In this document: piece after piece, positions 26,662 through 34,690 of the stretch
How the letters are laid out: every line of letters starts with the position of its first letter
Numbering within the stretch: the first letter of the stretch is position 1
Assembly (NCBI RefSeq): GCF_004135735.1
Contig: NZ_CP012670.1
Span: 11,197,482-11,261,481, forward strand
DNA from: Sorangium cellulosum
GTDB taxonomy: Bacteria > Myxococcota_A > Polyangia > Polyangiales > Polyangiaceae
Length of the DNA: 64,000 nucleotides
Direction of reading: 5' to 3'
Notes under the pieces: generated by a model
Told to the model about the DNA's origin: nothing
The model's database searches: none
Seen by the model: only the letters and a program-made list of their open reading frames with translations
Translations under genes and position numbers: made by a program

Positions 26662-27552
26662 ATGCGTATCTTCCTCACGGGAGCCAGCGGCTTCGTCGGC
26701 TCCGCCATCGTCCCCGAGCTCGTCCGCGCCGGCCACCGCGTGCTCGGTCTCGCGCGCTCGGACGCGTCCGCCGAGAAGCTCGCCGCCGCCGGCGTCGACG
26801 TGCACCGCGGCTCGCTCACGGATCTCGATAGCCTGCGCCGCGGCGCCGCCGCGTGCGACGGGGTGATCCACTGCGCGTTCTCCCACGACGACTTCAATGA
26901 CTACGCCGGCAATTGCGAGAAGGACCGCGGCGCGATCGAGGCGCTCGGCAGCGCGCTCGCAGGCACCGATCGCCCGCTCGTCATCACCTCCGGGACCGCG
27001 CGCTTCACGCCGGGCCGCGTCGTCACCGAGGACGAGCCGCTCGACGCGTCGACCGGTGGTGGCCCGCGGGCCGCCTCCGAGCAACTCGCCCTCTCGTTCG
27101 CGCGCCGCGGCGTGCGCGTGTCCTCGCTGCGGCTGCCCGTGGTGGTCCACGGCGATGGCGACCACGGGTTCGTCCCGATGCTGATCGAGATCGCGCGCAA
27201 GACCGGGCGCTCCGGGTACATCGGTGACGGCGACAACCGGTGGCCCGCGGTGCACCGGCTCGACGCCGCGCGGCTGTTCGTCCTCGCCCTCGAGAAGGCG
27301 CAGGCCGGCGCGCGGCTCCACGCGGTCGGCGAGGAGGGGGTCCCGACCCGCGACATCGCCGGCGTGATCGGTCGCAAGCTCGGCCTGCCGGTCGAGTCGG
27401 TCCCGAAGGAGCACTTCGGCTGGCTCGGCGCGTTCTTCGCGCTCGACACCCCCGCGTCGAGCGCGCTCACGCAGGCGCGGTTCGGCTGGAAGCCCGAGCA
27501 GGCAGGCCTGCTCGCCGACCTCGATCACGGCACGTACTTCGCGCGCGCATAG
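26662..27552 (+). CDS. NAD(P)-dependent epimerase/dehydratase-like SDR
   Basis: 296 residues of the extended/atypical short-chain dehydrogenase type. The N-terminus is MRIFLTGASGFVGSAIV with the GxxGxxG nucleotide-binding loop. Residues around 75 give the conserved HCAF patch, and SGTARFTPG follows. The canonical YxxxK is not obvious: the equivalent region is ASEQLALSFARRGVRVSSLRLPVV, as in the SDR subfamily that pairs with AraC regulators. The ribosome site AAGGAGAGG is strong. It is probably controlled by the divergent AraC protein. The substrate is unknown. Confidence 0.9.
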   Translation: MRIFLTGASGFVGSAIVPELVRAGHRVLGLARSDASAEKLAAAGVDVHRGSLTDLDSLRRGAAACDGVIHCAFSHDDFNDYAGNCEKDRGAIEALGSALAGTDRPLVITSGTARFTPGRVVTEDEPLDASTGGGPRAASEQLALSFARRGVRVSSLRLPVVVHGDGDHGFVPMLIEIARKTGRSGYIGDGDNRWPAVHRLDAARLFVLALEKAQAGARLHAVGEEGVPTRDIAGVIGRKLGLPVESVPKEHFGWLGAFFALDTPASSALTQARFGWKPEQAGLLADLDHGTYFARA

Positions 27553-27578
27553 CTGAGCTTTTCCCAGCGGACAGCTCA

Positions 27579-28645
27579 TGCCCATGTCCGCGGGACTGGA
27601 GGCGGGGGCGCCGTGGAAACGTCCGCGCCAGAGGACGATGCCATCACGACGCCGGCCTGGCCTGCCCGGTCGGGTCGCTTTTTCAGATCACGCGCCCCAC
27701 CAGCCCGGAACTCCCTCTGCAGAGACACCCCGCCGCGCGGCTCCTTCCGCGCCGGGGGGAGGAGTTGCCATGACCGCACCCAGGATCCCGTCGCCCTCGT
27801 CCGCCGCGCAGCGCGCCCCGCGCCCCATGCTACGCTCTGGGCCGATGCCGCCGTCTCTCCGCGTGATCCGCCGCTCCGAGGTCGTCCCGGACCTCGAGCG
27901 CTGGGTGCTGACGGAGGAGACGGTGCCCGAGTCGAGCCCCCACGATCTGTTGAGCGAGCGCATCCGCGCCCTGTTGCTCGGCTGGGCCGCCCGCGCCGGG
28001 CGCGCCGTGAAGATCGGCCGCAACCTGGCCGTCCGATGGGACCGCGAGCACCCGCAATTCGGCGTCGACCCGGACGTCTACCTGGTCGAGCCGCCGCCTC
28101 CGGAGGGGGACGCGGTGCGCAGCCTGCGGCTCTGGAAGAAGGGCCATGTCGCGCCGCGGCTCGCGGTGGAGATCGTGAGCGCGCAGCACCCGACGAAGGA
28201 CTACGTGATCGCGCCGCAGAAGTACGCGGCCTGCGGGGTCGAGGAGCTGTGGATCCTCGACCCGTTCCTGGACGGCCCGCGTGCGCACGGCGGCCCGTTC
28301 CGCATCCAGCTCTGGCGCCGCCTGGACGACGCCTCGTTCGCGCAGGTGCATGCCGGCGACGGGCCCGTGGGGTCGGAGGTCCTGCAGGGCTGGCTCCACG
28401 CCGTGCGGACGCCGGCCGGCGCGTCGTTCGACCTCAGCACGGACGAGGCCGGCGAGGAGCGCTGGCTGACGCCCGAAGAGGCCGAGCGCGCCGCCAAGGA
28501 AGCCGCCCGCCGCGAAACCGCACGCGTCCGCCGCAAGGCCGAGGCCGCCCAGCGCCAGGCCGAAGCCGAGCGCGTCGCCCGCGAGGCCGCCGAGCGGCGC
28601 ATCCGGGAGCTCGAGGCGCTGCTCGCCCGCGCCCGGTAGCCCTGC
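27579..28645 (+). repeat. Uma2 duplication unit, copy 2
   Basis: The shared DNA starts at CCCATGTCCG, about 190 bp before the coding start, and ends at TAGCCC after the stop. It shares the long upstream part with copy 3 but not with copy 1. Confidence 0.85.
27770..28639 (+). CDS. Uma2-family (DUF820) putative endonuclease, copy 2
   Basis: 289 residues, nearly identical to the genes at 24457 and 35617 through the Uma2 core (VDPDVYLVEPP; VEIVSAQHPTK). It differs mainly in the tail: it lacks the ARETERAAK step and has only one AAQRQAE heptad, making it the shortest of the three. The same GGAGGAG ribosome site precedes the ATG. All catalytic-site positions visible in copy 1 are kept, so it should be as active as the others. 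It follows the epimerase gene by about 215 bp. Confidence 0.87.
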   Translation: MTAPRIPSPSSAAQRAPRPMLRSGPMPPSLRVIRRSEVVPDLERWVLTEETVPESSPHDLLSERIRALLLGWAARAGRAVKIGRNLAVRWDREHPQFGVDPDVYLVEPPPPEGDAVRSLRLWKKGHVAPRLAVEIVSAQHPTKDYVIAPQKYAACGVEELWILDPFLDGPRAHGGPFRIQLWRRLDDASFAQVHAGDGPVGSEVLQGWLHAVRTPAGASFDLSTDEAGEERWLTPEEAERAAKEAARRETARVRRKAEAAQRQAEAERVAREAAERRIRELEALLARAR

Positions 28646-28990
28646 TTCGCCGCGCTCCGTGCTCTCGCACGACGCGCTTCACGACCGCCTCGGTCCCGGC
28701 CCCCGACCTCCCTGTTCCAGTCCCGCGTCGCCCAGGGATGACCTGTTCCCCTGCCGAAGGTATCCCTGCCCCGGTGCCCTGGCGCCGCCCTCGGCGACTC
28801 CGGCCATGCCGCGCGCGGGCGGCGGCGGCGAGGTGCGGTGGTGCGCCGGCGCAGCCCCCGACGCGAGCGTCGCCGCGCTACGGCAAGCGAAGCAGGATGC
28901 CGAGCTCCGGCGGGGGCCGACTTCGCCCTGGTGCTCGGGTCCACGGACAGACGGCAGGAGATCTCGCCCGCGCCGGGGCGCCCGGCACCG
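28640..28990. other. Intergenic, nothing recognised
   Basis: 351 bp between converging genes (Uma2 copy 2 and the cupin lipoprotein). It is Pro/Arg-codon-like GC-rich DNA with no ribosome-site-backed frame, no RNA gene and no clear terminator. Confidence 0.4.
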
Positions 28991-29584
28991 CTATCGTGCT
29001 GGCGCCCCGCGCATGTGCTGCACGAGCAGCACGAGGTCGGTCCCCGGGTCGGGCGCCACCTCGTGCGGGGCCCCGGGGGAGAGCGCCACGAGGTGTTCGC
29101 GATCGATCCGCGCCTCACCCCCGCTCGAGCGCACCGTGCCAGCGCCGGCGATCGCCTGGATGGTGACCGGCGAGGGCGCCGTGTGCGTCGGCAGCACGGT
29201 CCCCGCGCGCAGCGTGATGACCACGACCTTCATGAATGGATTGTCCAGGATGACCTTGACCTCTCGCGGCTCTCCCGGCCCGGCTTCTCGGGGGATCGCG
29301 AGGCGGTCGACGCGCGCGCCCCCGGCCGGAGCCTGGGGCGCGTGCTCGTCGTGCGCGTGCTCGTCGTGCGCCTTCGCTCCGTGAGCGTGCTCGTCGTGCG
29401 CCTTCGCTCCGTGCGCGTGCTCGTCGTGCCCCTTCGCTCCGTGCGCGTGGTGCGCCGCGCGGGCCTCTCCGGCGCTCGCGCAGTCGGCCGCGGGCGGCGG
29501 CGCGCCGGCGCAGGCAGCGGCGGAGGCGGCGCAGGCGACGAGGAAGACACCAGCTCGATATCGATGGGCCATGGTCGTGATCAT
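28991..29584 (-). CDS. His-rich cupin lipoprotein
   Basis: 197 residues. The N-terminus has a signal peptide ending in a lipobox-like SAAAC. A His-rich linker follows (residues about 45-82) made of repeated HAHGAKAHDE units, a likely metal-binding tract. The C-terminal cupin-like domain has VKVILDNPFMKVVVITLRAG, LPTHTAPSPVTIQAIAGAG and HLVALSPGAPHEVAPD, the pattern of a small single-domain cupin. The start overlaps the stop of the TetR gene by 4 bp (ATGA), so the two form an operon. A role in metal or small-molecule handling at the envelope is inference. Confidence 0.82.
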   Translation of the reverse strand: MITTMAHRYRAGVFLVACAASAAACAGAPPPAADCASAGEARAAHHAHGAKGHDEHAHGAKAHDEHAHGAKAHDEHAHDEHAPQAPAGGARVDRLAIPREAGPGEPREVKVILDNPFMKVVVITLRAGTVLPTHTAPSPVTIQAIAGAGTVRSSGGEARIDREHLVALSPGAPHEVAPDPGTDLVLLVQHMRGAPAR

Positions 29585-30255
29585 CCCTTCTTCCTTTGCG
29601 TATCCCGGCGGCCCTCGAGCCCCCGCGCGCCCTTGGCGTCCTCTCTCTCCTGCGTGGGCGCCGACGGCGCGCCGCGGAGCAACGCCGCGATCCAGGGCCA
29701 GAGCCCCTCGGGCGCGATGGACTGGCCCTCCCCCTTTCCGGCCATCTCTCCGAGCGCGGCGCCCCGGAGGATCCCCGTCACGGCCCAGACCATCACGTCC
29801 ACCGGCACGGCGGACGTGATGGCCCCCTTCGCCTGGGCCTCGGCGAGGCAGCCCCGCACGAACGCGACCGAGCGCTGCACGGACGCCTGCACGCGGGCCG
29901 CGCCCTCTTCACCGGCGGCCTCGACGAGCCGATCGTTGAACGCGAGCCGCAGGATCTCCGGGTGCGCGCGCACCAGCGACAGGCGGCGGAGGAGGAAGCT
30001 CCGGAGCCGCTCGAGCGGATCGGGATCCTCGGGCGGGAAGCCCTCGAAGAGCATCGCCTCGAAGGCGCCCACCGCGGCCGTGACGATCGCGCGCTTGTCC
30101 TCGAAGTGGCGGAAGATGCTGCCATCGGCGATGCCGACCTCGCGGGCGATCTCGGCCGCGGTCAGCCGGTGGACACCGGCCGTGGCGATGATCCGCAGGG
30201 CGGCCTCGGCGATCTGCCGCCGGCGATCGGCCCCGGGGAGGCGAGGACGACTCAT
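29581..30255 (-). CDS. TetR-family transcriptional regulator
   Basis: 224 residues. The N-terminal DNA-binding domain is classic: RRQIAEAALRIIATAGVHRLTAAEIAREVGIADGSIFRHFEDKRAIV. The C-terminal ligand domain has RLRSFLLRRLSLVRAHPEILRLAFN and ends in a charged low-complexity tail. A 16-bp palindrome (30258-30273) abuts the start codon, which suggests self-repression. A matching palindrome precedes the lipoprotein gene at 30982. It overlaps the cupin gene by 4 bp. No clear Shine-Dalgarno site is visible because the palindrome occupies its place. Confidence 0.93.
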   Translation of the reverse strand: MSRPRLPGADRRRQIAEAALRIIATAGVHRLTAAEIAREVGIADGSIFRHFEDKRAIVTAAVGAFEAMLFEGFPPEDPDPLERLRSFLLRRLSLVRAHPEILRLAFNDRLVEAAGEEGAARVQASVQRSVAFVRGCLAEAQAKGAITSAVPVDVMVWAVTGILRGAALGEMAGKGEGQSIAPEGLWPWIAALLRGAPSAPTQEREDAKGARGLEGRRDTQRKKG

Positions 30256-30257
30256 GT

Positions 30258-30273
30258 AAGCAAGTATTTGCTT
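30258..30273. promoter_or_regulatory. TetR operator, site 1
   Basis: AAGCAAGTATTTGCTT, two 6-bp inverted arms (AAGCAA/TTGCTT) around GTAT, placed 3 bp before the tetR start. Flanking TGTA...TACA bases extend the symmetry. A nearly identical site lies at 31058. Confidence 0.75.
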
Positions 30274-30313
30274 TCTACATGGGCGACGTCAAGCCCCCTG
30301 AGGAGGCCATCCA

Positions 30314-30982
30314 TCACGGCGCGAGGGTCCCGGGGTACGCGAGGGAGTGCAGGAGCTCGAACGACACGAGCTTCCAGGCGCCGTTCTCCCTGCGGAGCTC
30401 GGCGGAGTTCGCCGCGAAGAGGAGGACCTTGTGATCGACGGGGAGGTCGAGCTGCGGCGGCGGCTTGACGGAGTTCGCGAACTTGAACGACGCGTAGGCC
30501 CTGTCCCCGTCGAGCTCCACGTCGATGGCGCTCGGCATCAGGTTGGCGTCCGCGTCCCTCATGATGGGCCCGAAGCCCGTCACCACGCCGTCCACCCCCT
30601 CGAAGTGGTGCACCACGCCGTCGAAGTCGACGGCGTCGAGCACGATGTCGTCCGCGAGGACGGGGAGCAGCTCCTCGAGCCGCGCCGGATCGGACGAGTC
30701 CACGACCGCCGAGAGCGCGAGGAGCGTCGTGCGGATCTCCTCCTTGGCCTCGAGGGCCTCCAGGCGCTGCACGATCGACGAGAGCTCCGGGTCGTTCGCC
30801 GGCGCCGCGTCGAGATCCTCGTCGACGGGCTCACAGCCCGCAGCGAGGCCCGCGAGGGCGATCGCCGCGAAGCGCAAGCCCCGCGCTCCGAAGCCTCGCG
30901 GCCTGCGCCCGCGGCGTCCATCGCCCGGCGCTCCCTCGCGCATCTCCAGCGGCTGACGGCGGTCATGGAGGGTGCTGTTCAT
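30314..30982 (-). CDS. SnoaL-like domain lipoprotein
   Basis: 222 residues. A basic N-terminal region and the hydrophobic LRFAAIALAGLAAGC give a lipobox with the Cys near residue 50. The rest resembles a SnoaL/NTF2-like fold: helical IVQRLEALEAKEEIRTTLLALSAVVDSSD, then LLPVLADDIVLD and several strands ending in NGAWKLVSFELLHS. Such folds bind small hydrophobic ligands or act as light enzymes. The ATG at 30982 has an AAGGGA site upstream. Its promoter region carries the second TetR palindrome, so it probably belongs to the TetR regulon. Its substrate is unknown. Confidence 0.8.
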   Translation of the reverse strand: MNSTLHDRRQPLEMREGAPGDGRRGRRPRGFGARGLRFAAIALAGLAAGCEPVDEDLDAAPANDPELSSIVQRLEALEAKEEIRTTLLALSAVVDSSDPARLEELLPVLADDIVLDAVDFDGVVHHFEGVDGVVTGFGPIMRDADANLMPSAIDVELDGDRAYASFKFANSVKPPPQLDLPVDHKVLLFAANSAELRRENGAWKLVSFELLHSLAYPGTLAP

Positions 30983-31057
30983 GGGGATCCCTTCTTGTTG
31001 TGTGGTCTGTCGCACTTGCTGCCAGCTCACCCAGGCGCCGACCGCCTGGAGAATTGA

Positions 31058-31073
31058 AAGCAAGTACTTGCTT
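31058..31073. promoter_or_regulatory. TetR operator, site 2
   Basis: AAGCAAGTACTTGCTT, a perfect 16-bp palindrome 76 bp upstream of the SnoaL-like lipoprotein start. It differs from the site at the tetR start by one base (T to C), which restores full symmetry. Confidence 0.8.
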
Positions 31074-31454
31074 GCTTAAGGGGCGAGCGGTCGTGCTGTC
31101 AAGCCCCGGGCGCGCGATCGCGGTGGTCCAGGTGGCGCGCCCGCCCAGGATGCGCTCGAGCCCGCGCACGAGGTCCTTCACCGCGCATGGCTCCACGTCG
31201 GGGCGGCTGGACCTGGATGAAGCAGCAGCTCGATGACCTCGAGGGCCGGTCCGCGGCGCCTCCTGCCTCATGAGCCTCAACGCATGACCCGCCGATCATG
31301 CGCGCTGGCACGGTCCTGGCGCAGCGCGCTGCCGGGCAGCCTCGCGCGCGCCGGGACATCACGCGGTTCGGGCTCGGTACGCTCCATGCACAGGGGCTCG
31401 CCTGGCCGCGTCCGGCACCGGCGCGTGCGGACCCAGGCGGCCAGGGAGAACTCC
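31074..31454. other. Intergenic region upstream of the VWA lipoprotein
   Basis: About 380 bp without a supported gene. A weak sigma-54-like element, TGGCACGGTCCTGGCG (31306-31321, plus strand), has the correct GG-to-GC spacing but two off-consensus bases; it lies 133 bp upstream of the VWA start. Nothing else is recognised. Confidence 0.35.
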
Positions 31455-32552
31455 ATGAGCATGCGTTTTCGATTCGTAGTCACGCTGGGAAGCCTCCTCG
31501 TGCTGGGGGCGTGCTCGAGCTCCGGTGACGACTCCGGCTACGCCGCCGTCGGCGCGTACTCGGATGACCGCGCCGGCGGCGAAGGCTCCGTTGCCGGCGC
31601 GGACGGGTCCGCGGGCACCAGCACCGGCACCGGCGACAGCGGGGGCAGCGGCGGCGTCCAGGCCGGCACGCTCACCGCGGGCGTCTGGGACGACAACCGC
31701 AACTTCGACTTCTTCCTCGCGTACCGGAGCGCGATCCACGAGCAGCAGCTCCCGGGTCTCTTGCCCTTCACGGAGGCCGATCACCGGGCCGCCAACAGCG
31801 CGTTCGCGGCGCCGCGAGGGGCGCGGAAGACGCTCGACGTCTCGCTCGTCATCGACACGACCGGGAGCATGGGGGACGAGCTCACCTACCTGCAGACGGA
31901 GTTCATCGCGCTCTCCGAATCCATCTTCACCATGTACCCGAACGCCGAACAGCGCTGGTCGCTCGTCCTTTACAGAGACACCGGCGACGACTACGTCGTG
32001 AAATCGTTCGATTTCCGCGCCGAGCTCGACGACTTCCAGGAGCAGCTCGCCGCGCAGGCGTCGGGCGGCGGCGGCGACTTCCCCGAGGCGCCCGACAAGG
32101 CGCTCCTCGAGGCGGCGGGCCTCGCCTGGCGCGCGGACGACGACACGGCGCGCCTCGCCTTCTGGGTCGCGGACGCGCCCCACCATGACAGCAGCGCGGC
32201 GGACATGGCGGCCGGGATACGGGCCCTCGAGGACCTCGGGGTCCACATCTATCCCGTCGCGTCGAGCGGCGTGGATGAGCTCACCGAGCTCACCATGCGC
32301 TCGGCCGCGCAGATCACGGGCGGCCGATACCTCTTCTTGACGGACGACTCCGGCGTCGGCGGACAGCACAAGGAGCCGACGATCCCGTGCTATTACGTGA
32401 CCAGGCTCGATCGCGCGATCCTGCGCATGGTCGACATCGAGCTCTCCGGCGACTACCGCGAGCCGGAGCCGTCCGAGATCCTCCGCACGGGGGGAGACCC
32501 CGAGGACGGCGCGTGCGCGCTCTCGTCGGGCGGCGAGGTGCTCGTGTACTGA
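31455..32552 (+). CDS. von Willebrand factor A domain lipoprotein
   Basis: 365 residues. The N-terminus ends in a lipobox (LGAC, Cys at residue 20). A Gly/Ser/Thr-rich linker runs to about residue 70. The VWA domain starts near residue 126 with LDVSLVIDTTGSMGDE, a MIDAS of the DTTGSM kind; later ASGGGGDFPEAP and VHIYPVASSGVDELTELTMR complete the fold. Proteins of this type bind protein ligands in a metal-dependent way at the cell surface. A GGGAG site precedes the ATG. It converges with the TauE gene. No partner is obvious nearby. Confidence 0.9.
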   Translation: MSMRFRFVVTLGSLLVLGACSSSGDDSGYAAVGAYSDDRAGGEGSVAGADGSAGTSTGTGDSGGSGGVQAGTLTAGVWDDNRNFDFFLAYRSAIHEQQLPGLLPFTEADHRAANSAFAAPRGARKTLDVSLVIDTTGSMGDELTYLQTEFIALSESIFTMYPNAEQRWSLVLYRDTGDDYVVKSFDFRAELDDFQEQLAAQASGGGGDFPEAPDKALLEAAGLAWRADDDTARLAFWVADAPHHDSSAADMAAGIRALEDLGVHIYPVASSGVDELTELTMRSAAQITGGRYLFLTDDSGVGGQHKEPTIPCYYVTRLDRAILRMVDIELSGDYREPEPSEILRTGGDPEDGACALSSGGEVLVY

Positions 32553-33467
32553 CTCGCGTGCTGATCTGACCGGCGCGCGAGGTCCCCTCGCAGACAGCCG
32601 CCTTGTCACGGACCCGAGGCGGCCGAGGAGGCCGACGATGACCACCGCCAGGCCGAGCGCCAGGCCTTGCCACGGCACGCGCCCGATCCCCATGGCCTCG
32701 AGCAGGGGGGAGAGCTGACGGCTGAGCATGAAGACGCCCATGGCCACGACGAGCCACGCAAAGACGTGACGCAGCGTCCTCGCGGGGATGAGCGCGGCGA
32801 GCGCTCCGCCGCTCACGCTGCCGAGGATCGACGCCGCGGTCACGACGGAGGCGAGGCGCCAGTCGATGCTCGCGTGCCCCGCATGGACGAGGAAGCTCGA
32901 GAGCGAGCTCATGGTGATCACGAGCAGCGAGGTGCCGACCGCGGTCCGCATCGGCAGCCCGCCGAGGAGGACCAGCGCCGGGACCACCAGGAAGCCGCCG
33001 CCAGCGCCCACGAGGCCGGTGATGAAGCCGACCAGGGCGCCCTGGGCCATGAACCCGGGGGCGAGGAGGGGCCCTCGCCCGCTCGGGGCCAGCGCGGGCT
33101 CGTCGTCGCGGCCGCGCAGCATCGCCCCCGCCGTGGCCAGCATCACGGCGGCGAAGGCGAGGAGCAAGAGGCCCGCGGGGACGTGGCGCGCGACCTGTCC
33201 GCCAGCGAAGCCGCCCGCCGCCCCGGCGAGGCCGAAGGAGAGCCCGAGCCGCCACGCGACGCGCCCGGCCCGGGCGTGGGCGACCGTGGCCACCGCGCTG
33301 GTGGCGCCGATCACGAGGAGCGATGTGGCGATGGCGCTCTTGGCCTCGAGCCCGAGGACGTACACGAGGAGCGGGACCGTGAGGATGGAGCCGCCCCCGC
33401 CCAGCGCTCCGAGCGTCAAACCGATGGGCAAGGACAAGAGTCCTCCCATGACGAGCGTTCCGATCAT
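32553..33467 (-). CDS. TauE/SafE family sulfite/organosulfur exporter (3' end unclear)
   Basis: An integral membrane protein of the TauE/SafE family. It begins MIGTLVMGGLLSLPIGLTLGALGGGGSILTVP-like (motif GGGGSILTVPLL), has about eight hydrophobic segments, and repeats the half-motif at VGAGGGFLVVPALVLLGG. The recognisable domain ends near 32600, but its frame has no stop until 31359, deep inside the opposite-strand VWA gene. I give the domain limits here: a frameshift or a long unnatural tail are the alternatives. It lies 62 bp downstream of the persulfide dioxygenase gene and probably exports sulfite or thiosulfate made by it. Confidence 0.75.
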
Positions 33468-33529
33468 GGCGCTTGCCTCGAGGGAAGAGGGTTTTGTGGA
33501 CGAGCGGAGATCCGCTCAGGCGGCGCCCG

Positions 33530-34240
33530 TCAGACGGCGCCGCCGTGAGCGGAGGGCTGGGGGGCGAGGCCGCAGGCCAGATTGGCGGGCACCGCTTCGC
33601 GGATCTTCCTGGGCTGAGGGAGATCGAGCGAGCTCATGAGCCGGATGAACTCCTCGCGGCTCCTGCCCCCGAGGCGCGGGTTGTGCCGCTTCTCCTCGCC
33701 CACCGTGGACACCGTCATCCCCCGGTAATCGTGGCCCGGGTACACGAGGGTGTCGTCCGGGAGCGTGAAGAGGACCCTGGTGATCGCGTCGTAGAGCAGC
33801 CCCGGATCGCCGTTCTGGAAATCGGTGCGCCCGGTGCCGCGCACGAGGAGGGCGTCGCCGGTGAACACCATGTCGCCCACGAGGAAGCTCAGGCCGTCGT
33901 CGGTGTGCCCCGGCGTCTCCAGGGCCACGAGCTCGATCGCGCCCACCTCGATCCGCTCGCCGTGCGCGAGCCTCCGGTCCACGCACTTCGCGCCGCTCTT
34001 GCCGCCGGCCGTCGTCGCGCCGGTGCGCTCGCGGAGCAACCCCGCGCCGGTGACGTGATCGGCGTGGACGTGCGTGTCGAGCACGTACGCGAGCTTCAAC
34101 CCGAGCTCGTCGATGAGCTTCAGATCCCGATCGACCTGCTCGCGGACCGGATCGATCAGGAGAGCCTGCCGCGTCCCCCGGTCGCCGAGCAGGTAGGTGT
34201 ACGTCCCGGTGTCGGCGTCGAATAGCTGGCGGAAAATCAT
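33530..34240 (-). CDS. Persulfide dioxygenase, ETHE1-like MBL-fold enzyme
   Basis: 236 residues. The metallo-beta-lactamase motif THVHADHVTGAG is intact, and ETPGHTDDGLSF, GDALLVRGTGRTDFQNGD and YPGHDYRGMTVSTVGEEKRHNPRL are the diagnostic ETHE1/persulfide dioxygenase blocks. These enzymes oxidise glutathione persulfide to sulfite with a mononuclear iron in the cytoplasm. The start has a strong AGGAGGAG site. The promoter at 34363 is sigma-54-like and the TauE exporter follows, making a small sulfide/persulfide detoxification operon. The C-terminal 20 residues are variable. Confidence 0.92.
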   Translation of the reverse strand: MIFRQLFDADTGTYTYLLGDRGTRQALLIDPVREQVDRDLKLIDELGLKLAYVLDTHVHADHVTGAGLLRERTGATTAGGKSGAKCVDRRLAHGERIEVGAIELVALETPGHTDDGLSFLVGDMVFTGDALLVRGTGRTDFQNGDPGLLYDAITRVLFTLPDDTLVYPGHDYRGMTVSTVGEEKRHNPRLGGRSREEFIRLMSSLDLPQPRKIREAVPANLACGLAPQPSAHGGAV

Positions 34241-34335
34241 CGCTCCTCCTCGTCCGATCGCTAACGGACCATGTCCTCTGCGCCTGTCTTCCGTGCTCGT
34301 TTCCTGTGCTTGTTTCCTGTGCTTGCTACCCGTTC

Positions 34336-34366
34336 TTGTGCGCTTGTGCGCTTGTGCGCTTGTGCG
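34336..34366. repeat. 8-bp microsatellite in the persulfide dioxygenase leader
   Basis: TTGTGCGC repeated almost four times. It overlaps the likely transcription start of the persulfide dioxygenase operon and abuts the -12 element. A 13-bp direct repeat (TTTCCTGTGCTTG) occurs just beside it, between about 34300 and 34330. Slipped-strand variation here could alter expression; this is inference. Confidence 0.7.
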
Positions 34367-34378
34367 AGGGGCGTGCCA
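34363..34378 (-). promoter_or_regulatory. Sigma-54-type promoter of the persulfide dioxygenase operon
   Basis: On the minus strand TGGCACGCCCCTCGCA matches the -24/-12 consensus (TGGCACG-N4-TTGCA) with one mismatch (TCGCA), and GG and GC are at the required 10-bp offset. The dioxygenase ATG is about 110 nt downstream of the predicted start site. A truncated sigma-54 activator gene lies immediately upstream. Confidence 0.6.
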
Positions 34379-34517
34379 AGCCGTAAAGCCGCTGATCTCT
34401 GCAGCAACGGCCGAAGAAATCGCGGCGGCGCGGGTCGGGGACGACGGCCCGTGAAACAGGATGAAACGACGTTGAAGCGAGCGAGGCGCTCAGCCGTCGG
34501 CGGGGGCGAGGCCGAGG

Positions 34518-34690
34518 GCGCGCCTGCATCACGGCGGAGGATCACGCGATGTCGAACTACTACGGATCGCGGCGGGGGCTCGGGCAGCTCCTCGCGTGGC
34601 TGGAGAGGAGCGATCCGAGCGTGTTCCAGCAGCTCGGGAGCGAGGATCCGCGGGTGGGGAGGCTCGCAAAGATCGAGGTGGGGGCGGCGG
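34518..34690. repeat. 173-bp inverted repeat, left arm
   Basis: Reverse complement of 36632-36804 with no mismatch that I can find. It reproduces the 3' part of the 815-residue protein gene (SNYYGSRRGLGQLLAWLERS coding region) in the opposite orientation, and abuts the point where the sigma-54 activator gene loses homology. Confidence 0.95.

Noticed and set aside
31359..33467. A genuine 702-residue TauE fusion protein
   Set aside because: The C-terminal 400 residues are read antisense to a well-supported VWA gene and are Arg-rich without domain features.
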